Shown here piece by piece: positions 60,176-64,000 of a stretch of 64,000 nucleotides of DNA. Source of the DNA: Candidatus Villigracilis adiacens (GTDB taxonomy: Bacteria > Chloroflexota > Anaerolineae > Anaerolineales > Villigracilaceae); the NCBI GenBank assembly GCA_016703605.1, contig JADJBU010000022.1, positions 434,001 through 498,000 on the forward strand, read 5' to 3'. Position numbers and translations under genes: made by a program. The notes beneath the pieces were generated by a model. It had not been told where the DNA came from, ran no database searches, and saw only the letters and a list, made by a program, of their open reading frames with translations. How positions within the stretch are numbered: position 1 is the first letter of the stretch; each line of letters begins with the position of its first letter.

Positions 60176-60240
60176 GTAGCTGCCAGTTATTTTCGGGGCG
60201 GGAGAGACTGCCGCACCCTTTTCCTTGACAAAGGCATGGC

Positions 60241-60269
60241 ATTTTATCACGCCATTTTTTCCTCGTCAA
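60241..60269 (-). promoter_or_regulatory. Promoter of the rpsL-rpsG-fusA-tuf operon
   Basis: Minus strand TTGACG (60269-60264), 17 bases, TAAAAT (60246-60241). It lies just after the rpoB stop at 60280, giving a leader of about 155 bases before rpsL. Confidence 0.75.
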
Positions 60270-60279
60270 TGGAATTTGA

Positions 60280-63200
60280 CTACTTTTTTCTGGATTGACC
60301 CTCGCCCAAACTCAGCAGACCGGTGTCGTGTTTCGGCGGATGGGTCTTTTCTTCGTCCTTGCCGAACCTGACCACATCTCCGCTTTCGTTGATCGCCTCG
60401 ACCGCCAGCCCAAGCGATTGGAGTTCCTTCACCAATACGCGGAAGGATGCCGGAATGCTCGGTTCCTCGATGGGATCGCCCTTCACAATGGCTTCATAGG
60501 TGTTGACGCGTCCCTGAACATCGTCGGATTTGACGGTGAGCATTTCCTGAAGTGTGTGCGCCGCGCCGTACGCCTCAAGCGCCCATACTTCCATTTCGCC
60601 GAAGCGCTGACCGCCGAACTGCGCCTTGCCGCCGAGGGGCTGCTGTGTCACCAGGCTATAGGGACCAGTCGAACGCGCGTGGACCTTATCCTCAACCAGG
60701 TGATGCAGCTTCAAGATCGTCATCACGCCCACGGTCACAGGCTGGTCGTAGGGCAGACCCGTTTTGCCGTCGCGCAGGGTTTGTTTTCCAAGGATCGGAA
60801 GCGGAATGCCGCGCTCCTTGGCAAGTTCCTGCGCGGTTTCAAACACTTTATCCTCCGCCACACGACGCGTAACCCCGTTGGTTTCCAGCCAAAGGCGCAG
60901 ACATGCGGTAATGGTCATGTCATCCAACTTCGGTTCGCGGATCGCAATATTACGGTCTTCGAGCAAAAGTTCATCAGGGTTGTCATACCCCTTTTCGCGC
61001 AGCCATTCGCGGGCGGTGGCACGGCGCGCATAGGCGGAATCGTTCAGGCTGTATACGTCGTACCGGCGTTTATCCAGCCAGTCTTCCAGGTACAGACGGC
61101 GGACTTCATCGTCATCTTCGATGGTGTTCGGATCGTATTCCTGTTCCTTGATCCATTCCCATGCGCGGATGCCTGATTCCTTCCAGGCTTGGTCCACGAT
61201 CCAGGCGCGGGCTAATTCGGCCTCGATCTGTTCCTCGCTGGCGCCATCAAAGACAGGCGTCAGGGCGCGATAACCGAGACGCTTCGCCGCCCAGCCCAGG
61301 TGGACTTCCAGCACCTGACCGATATTCATACGACCAGGCACGCCGAGCGGATTAAGAATGATATCAACCGGCGTTCCGTCTTCGAGGAAGGGCATGTCTT
61401 CAACGGGCACGACCTTCGAAACAACACCCTTGTTGCCGTGCCGCCCTGCCATCTTGTCTCCAGCGGTGATCTTGCGGCGCTGGGCGACTGAAACGCGCAC
61501 CATCGTGTCGACGCCGGCAGCCAGGTCGGAGTTTTCTTCGCGGGTAAAGACCTTGACATCGACGACTTTTCCGCGCTCGCCGTGGGGCATACGCAGGGAG
61601 GTATCTTTCACATCGCGGGACTTTTCGCCAAAGATTGCGCGCAACAGGCGTTCCTCGGGCGTAAGTTCCTTCTCGCCCTTCGGCGTGATCTTGCCCACAA
61701 GGATATCGTTCGGTCCAACTTCCGCGCCAATGCGGATGATGCCGTTCTCATCAAGGTCCTTGATGGCGTCGTCGCCCACGTTCGGAATATCGCGGGTGAT
61801 CTCTTCAGGACCCAGTTTGGTGTCGCGGGCTTCCACTTCATATTTTTCGATATGGACGGAGGTGAAACGATCCTCCTGAACAAGACGCTCCGAAAGCAAT
61901 ATGGCGTCTTCGAAATTCCCGCCCTCCCATGAGAGGAAGGCAATGACAACATTTTGTCCGAGGGCAAGATGACCGTTGTCGGTCGAGGACGAATCGGCGA
62001 TGATATCGCCAGCCTTGATAAGTTGCCCCTTCACAACCGAAGGACGCTGGTCGATGCAGGTGCTCTGGTTGGAGCGTTGATATTTGCGGAGCTGGTAGAC
62101 GCGGTTGCCGCTTCTTTTTTCTTTGACGGTGATGGTGGACCCGGTTACAGAGACCACTTCGCCGTCCGCTTCAGCCACCACGACCTGGCCTGAGTCCAGA
62201 GCCGCGTGTTTTTCCATCCCCGTAGAGATAAGCGGAATTTCAGGGCGAACCAGCGGAACCGCCTGCGCCATCATGTTCGAGCCCATGAGCGCGCGGTTGG
62301 CGTCGTCATGCTCGAGGAATGGGATCAACGCGGCGCTGATGCCAACGACCTGGTGCGGCGCGACATCCATAAAGTCGACGCTTTCGGCGTTGGAGAAAAG
62401 GAAGCCGGAGTGATAACGGCAGGCGATACGTTCGCGCGAGAATTCCTTTTTATCGGTTAACGCGGCGTTCGCCTGGGCGATTGTGTACTTGTCTTCGGCG
62501 TCGGCGGAGAGGTAAACGACATCGTCAGAGACGTAGGGCACAATGGCGATTTCAGAATTAAGGCGTGAAAGCCGCTTGGCGGTCTTGGAGTCGATCTCTG
62601 CGCCCGCTTCGAAAAGCAATTCCTCAGACTTCGGGTCGTAGACGGCTTCGCGCAGGGTGCGGCCTTCGAGCAGTTCGCTGTCGGCGGGAAGGGAACGGTA
62701 TACCTTGCGGTAGGGCGTTTCGATGAAGCCGTATTCGTTTACCCGCGCAAAGGAGGCGAGGCGCCCGATCAGTCCGATGTTGGGTCCTTCCGGCGTTTCG
62801 ATGGGACAGATGCGCCCATAATGCGAGTGATGTACGTCGCGCACGTCGAACCCGGCGCGTTCACGGCGCAGACCGCCCGGCCCCAATGCGGAAAGCGTGC
62901 GTTTGTGACGCAGTTCCGCCAACGGGTTGGTTTGATCCATGAACTGGGAGAGTTGGGATGAGCCAAAGAATTCGCGCAATGCCGCAACCACCGGGCGGAT
63001 GTTGACCAGCGTCACCGGGGAGAGTTGTTCCTGGTCGCGAATGGACATGCGTTCCTTGATCACGCGCTCCATGCGGCGCAAGCCGATGCGCAGTTTATTC
63101 TGGATCAACTCACCCACTGTCTTGACACGGCGGTTGCCGAGGTGGTCAATATCGTCCGAGCGCTCGACGCCGTTGTTGATCTGGATCATGCGGCGCAGAA

Positions 63201-64000
63201 GGCGCAGAATATCGCTCTTCGTCACCGTACGGTGCGGGATGGGGATGTTGAGGTCGAGTTTTTGGTTGAGTTTGTAACGACCCACGCGCTCGAGGTCATA
63301 GTGGCGCTGGTCGAACAACTGCTCTTCGAGGAATTGACGGGCATTATCCAATGTCGCCGGGTCGCCGGGGCGCATCTTCTTGAAGAATTCGATGAGGGCT
63401 GCTTCGGCGATGGTGTGGTGGGACAGGTCCCAATCTGGTTCCTGCTTGATGGTCGAGGCGATGAAGAGACGGTCGGGGTTGTTGTCCACTTCCTTGAACA
63501 GGGAGAGGATTTCCTCGTCGGTGCCGTGTTTGATCGGGGAATCTTTGATCCCATCGCTGACGGCGGCTAAGGCGCGCAGAAATACCGTAATCGGCACGGT
63601 GCGTTTGCGGTTGAACTTGAGAATGATGTAATCGGATTTGCGGGTTTCGAACTCCATCCACGCGCCGCGGTCGGGGATCAACTTAGCCATGGAAAGCAGT
63701 CGGCCAGTGGCGCGATCCGCGGGGGCTTCGAAGTAAACGCCCGGAGAACGGATCAACTGCGAGACGACAACGCGCTCGGTTCCGTTGACGATATAAGTCC
63801 CCTTATCCGTCATTTCAGGAAAATCGCCTAAAAAGATGTCCTGTTTGATGGGTTCGGGCACATCCGGACCTGCAAGCAACACCGAAACATACAGGGGGCT
63901 GGCGTACGTTAAATCCCGCTCGACACATTCTTCGATGCTGTGCTTGGGGTCGCCAAACCAGTACTTCAAACCCCACTGCTGGGATTCGGGACCTCGGCTT
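60280..64000 (-). CDS. rpoB: DNA-directed RNA polymerase subunit beta (5' end beyond window)
   Basis: About 1240 residues are present; the frame stays open to 64000 (SRGPESQQWGLKYWFGDPKH at the edge), so roughly the first 60 residues lie outside. Rifampicin region SSQLSQFMDQTNPLAELRHK then RTLSALGPGGLRRERAGFDV looks sensitive-type. Later landmarks are GYNFEDAI-like GGNFEDAILLSERLVQ, GDKMAGRHGNKGVVSKVVPV and the C-terminal QPLGGKAQFGGQRFGEMEVW. The next gene downstream is rpsL, not rpoC, which is unusual. Identity is secure. Confidence 0.98.
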   Translation of the reverse strand, partial: SRGPESQQWGLKYWFGDPKHSIEECVERDLTYASPLYVSVLLAGPDVPEPIKQDIFLGDFPEMTDKGTYIVNGTERVVVSQLIRSPGVYFEAPADRATGRLLSMAKLIPDRGAWMEFETRKSDYIILKFNRKRTVPITVFLRALAAVSDGIKDSPIKHGTDEEILSLFKEVDNNPDRLFIASTIKQEPDWDLSHHTIAEAALIEFFKKMRPGDPATLDNARQFLEEQLFDQRHYDLERVGRYKLNQKLDLNIPIPHRTVTKSDILRLLRRMIQINNGVERSDDIDHLGNRRVKTVGELIQNKLRIGLRRMERVIKERMSIRDQEQLSPVTLVNIRPVVAALREFFGSSQLSQFMDQTNPLAELRHKRTLSALGPGGLRRERAGFDVRDVHHSHYGRICPIETPEGPNIGLIGRLASFARVNEYGFIETPYRKVYRSLPADSELLEGRTLREAVYDPKSEELLFEAGAEIDSKTAKRLSRLNSEIAIVPYVSDDVVYLSADAEDKYTIAQANAALTDKKEFSRERIACRYHSGFLFSNAESVDFMDVAPHQVVGISAALIPFLEHDDANRALMGSNMMAQAVPLVRPEIPLISTGMEKHAALDSGQVVVAEADGEVVSVTGSTITVKEKRSGNRVYQLRKYQRSNQSTCIDQRPSVVKGQLIKAGDIIADSSSTDNGHLALGQNVVIAFLSWEGGNFEDAILLSERLVQEDRFTSVHIEKYEVEARDTKLGPEEITRDIPNVGDDAIKDLDENGIIRIGAEVGPNDILVGKITPKGEKELTPEERLLRAIFGEKSRDVKDTSLRMPHGERGKVVDVKVFTREENSDLAAGVDTMVRVSVAQRRKITAGDKMAGRHGNKGVVSKVVPVEDMPFLEDGTPVDIILNPLGVPGRMNIGQVLEVHLGWAAKRLGYRALTPVFDGASEEQIEAELARAWIVDQAWKESGIRAWEWIKEQEYDPNTIEDDDEVRRLYLEDWLDKRRYDVYSLNDSAYARRATAREWLREKGYDNPDELLLEDRNIAIREPKLDDMTITACLRLWLETNGVTRRVAEDKVFETAQELAKERGIPLPILGKQTLRDGKTGLPYDQPVTVGVMTILKLHHLVEDKVHARSTGPYSLVTQQPLGGKAQFGGQRFGEMEVWALEAYGAAHTLQEMLTVKSDDVQGRVNTYEAIVKGDPIEEPSIPASFRVLVKELQSLGLAVEAINESGDVVRFGKDEEKTHPPKHDTGLLSLGEGQSRKK

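Overview
The window looks like a Chloroflexota chromosome, most probably class Anaerolineae. This is inferred from gene content and style, not from a search. The signs are a GC-rich core, a B12-dependent class II ribonucleotide reductase beside nrdR, RNase J, a T-box-controlled trp operon that includes trpS, several promoters sitting almost on the start codon, and a large load of short palindromes and low-complexity repeats between and inside genes.

Layout. 1-5390 (minus strand): a tryptophan operon read trpE, trpS, trpGD, trpC behind a tryptophan T-box leader; trpE carries two compensating frameshifts. 5416-8571: one AT-rich gene for a STAND-type P-loop NTPase with a 40-residue Trp-rich C-terminal repeat, a candidate defence protein. 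8855-12963: two small genes on the minus strand, then a hydrolase/acyl-CoA ligase fusion and a second alpha/beta hydrolase. 13220-16564: nrdR and nrdJ. 16782-20073: a DUF1801 protein and a three-gene ABC-2 exporter. 20086-20579: eight tandem copies of a 62-bp double palindrome. 20581-26622: lytic transglycosylase lipoprotein, polyamine-binding lipoprotein and RNase J. 26637-31384: MutY, a multi-pass membrane protein interrupted by low-complexity repeats, and a metallo-beta-lactamase-fold protein with a small partner. 31604-32470: a PIN-domain toxin-antitoxin pair and a DUF5647 gene. 32547-35855: a decayed Rhs locus in which two Rhs tips alternate with two small membrane proteins. 35855-38631: EamA transporter, lectin-fold protein and MazG.

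38719-64000 is one long minus-strand housekeeping block. It starts with rpoB (5' end outside the window), then rpsL-rpsG-fusA-tuf-rpsJ, the S10 and spc clusters down to secY-adk-map, then rpmJ-rpsM-rpsK-rpsD-rpoA-rplQ-truA-rplM-rpsI. rpoC does not follow rpoB and infA is missing between map and rpmJ. rpsD has a late frameshift at a run of three C, which together with trpE suggests leftover consensus errors.

Regulation visible in the DNA: a TGG-specifier T-box with its terminator, a paired palindrome downstream of the nrdR promoter that could be tandem NrdR boxes, leader terminators ahead of RNase J and the ABC operon, and near-leaderless promoters for two genes. The items that most merit a second look are the STAND NTPase, the Rhs tip array, the repeats that have entered reading frames, and the tandem palindrome array.
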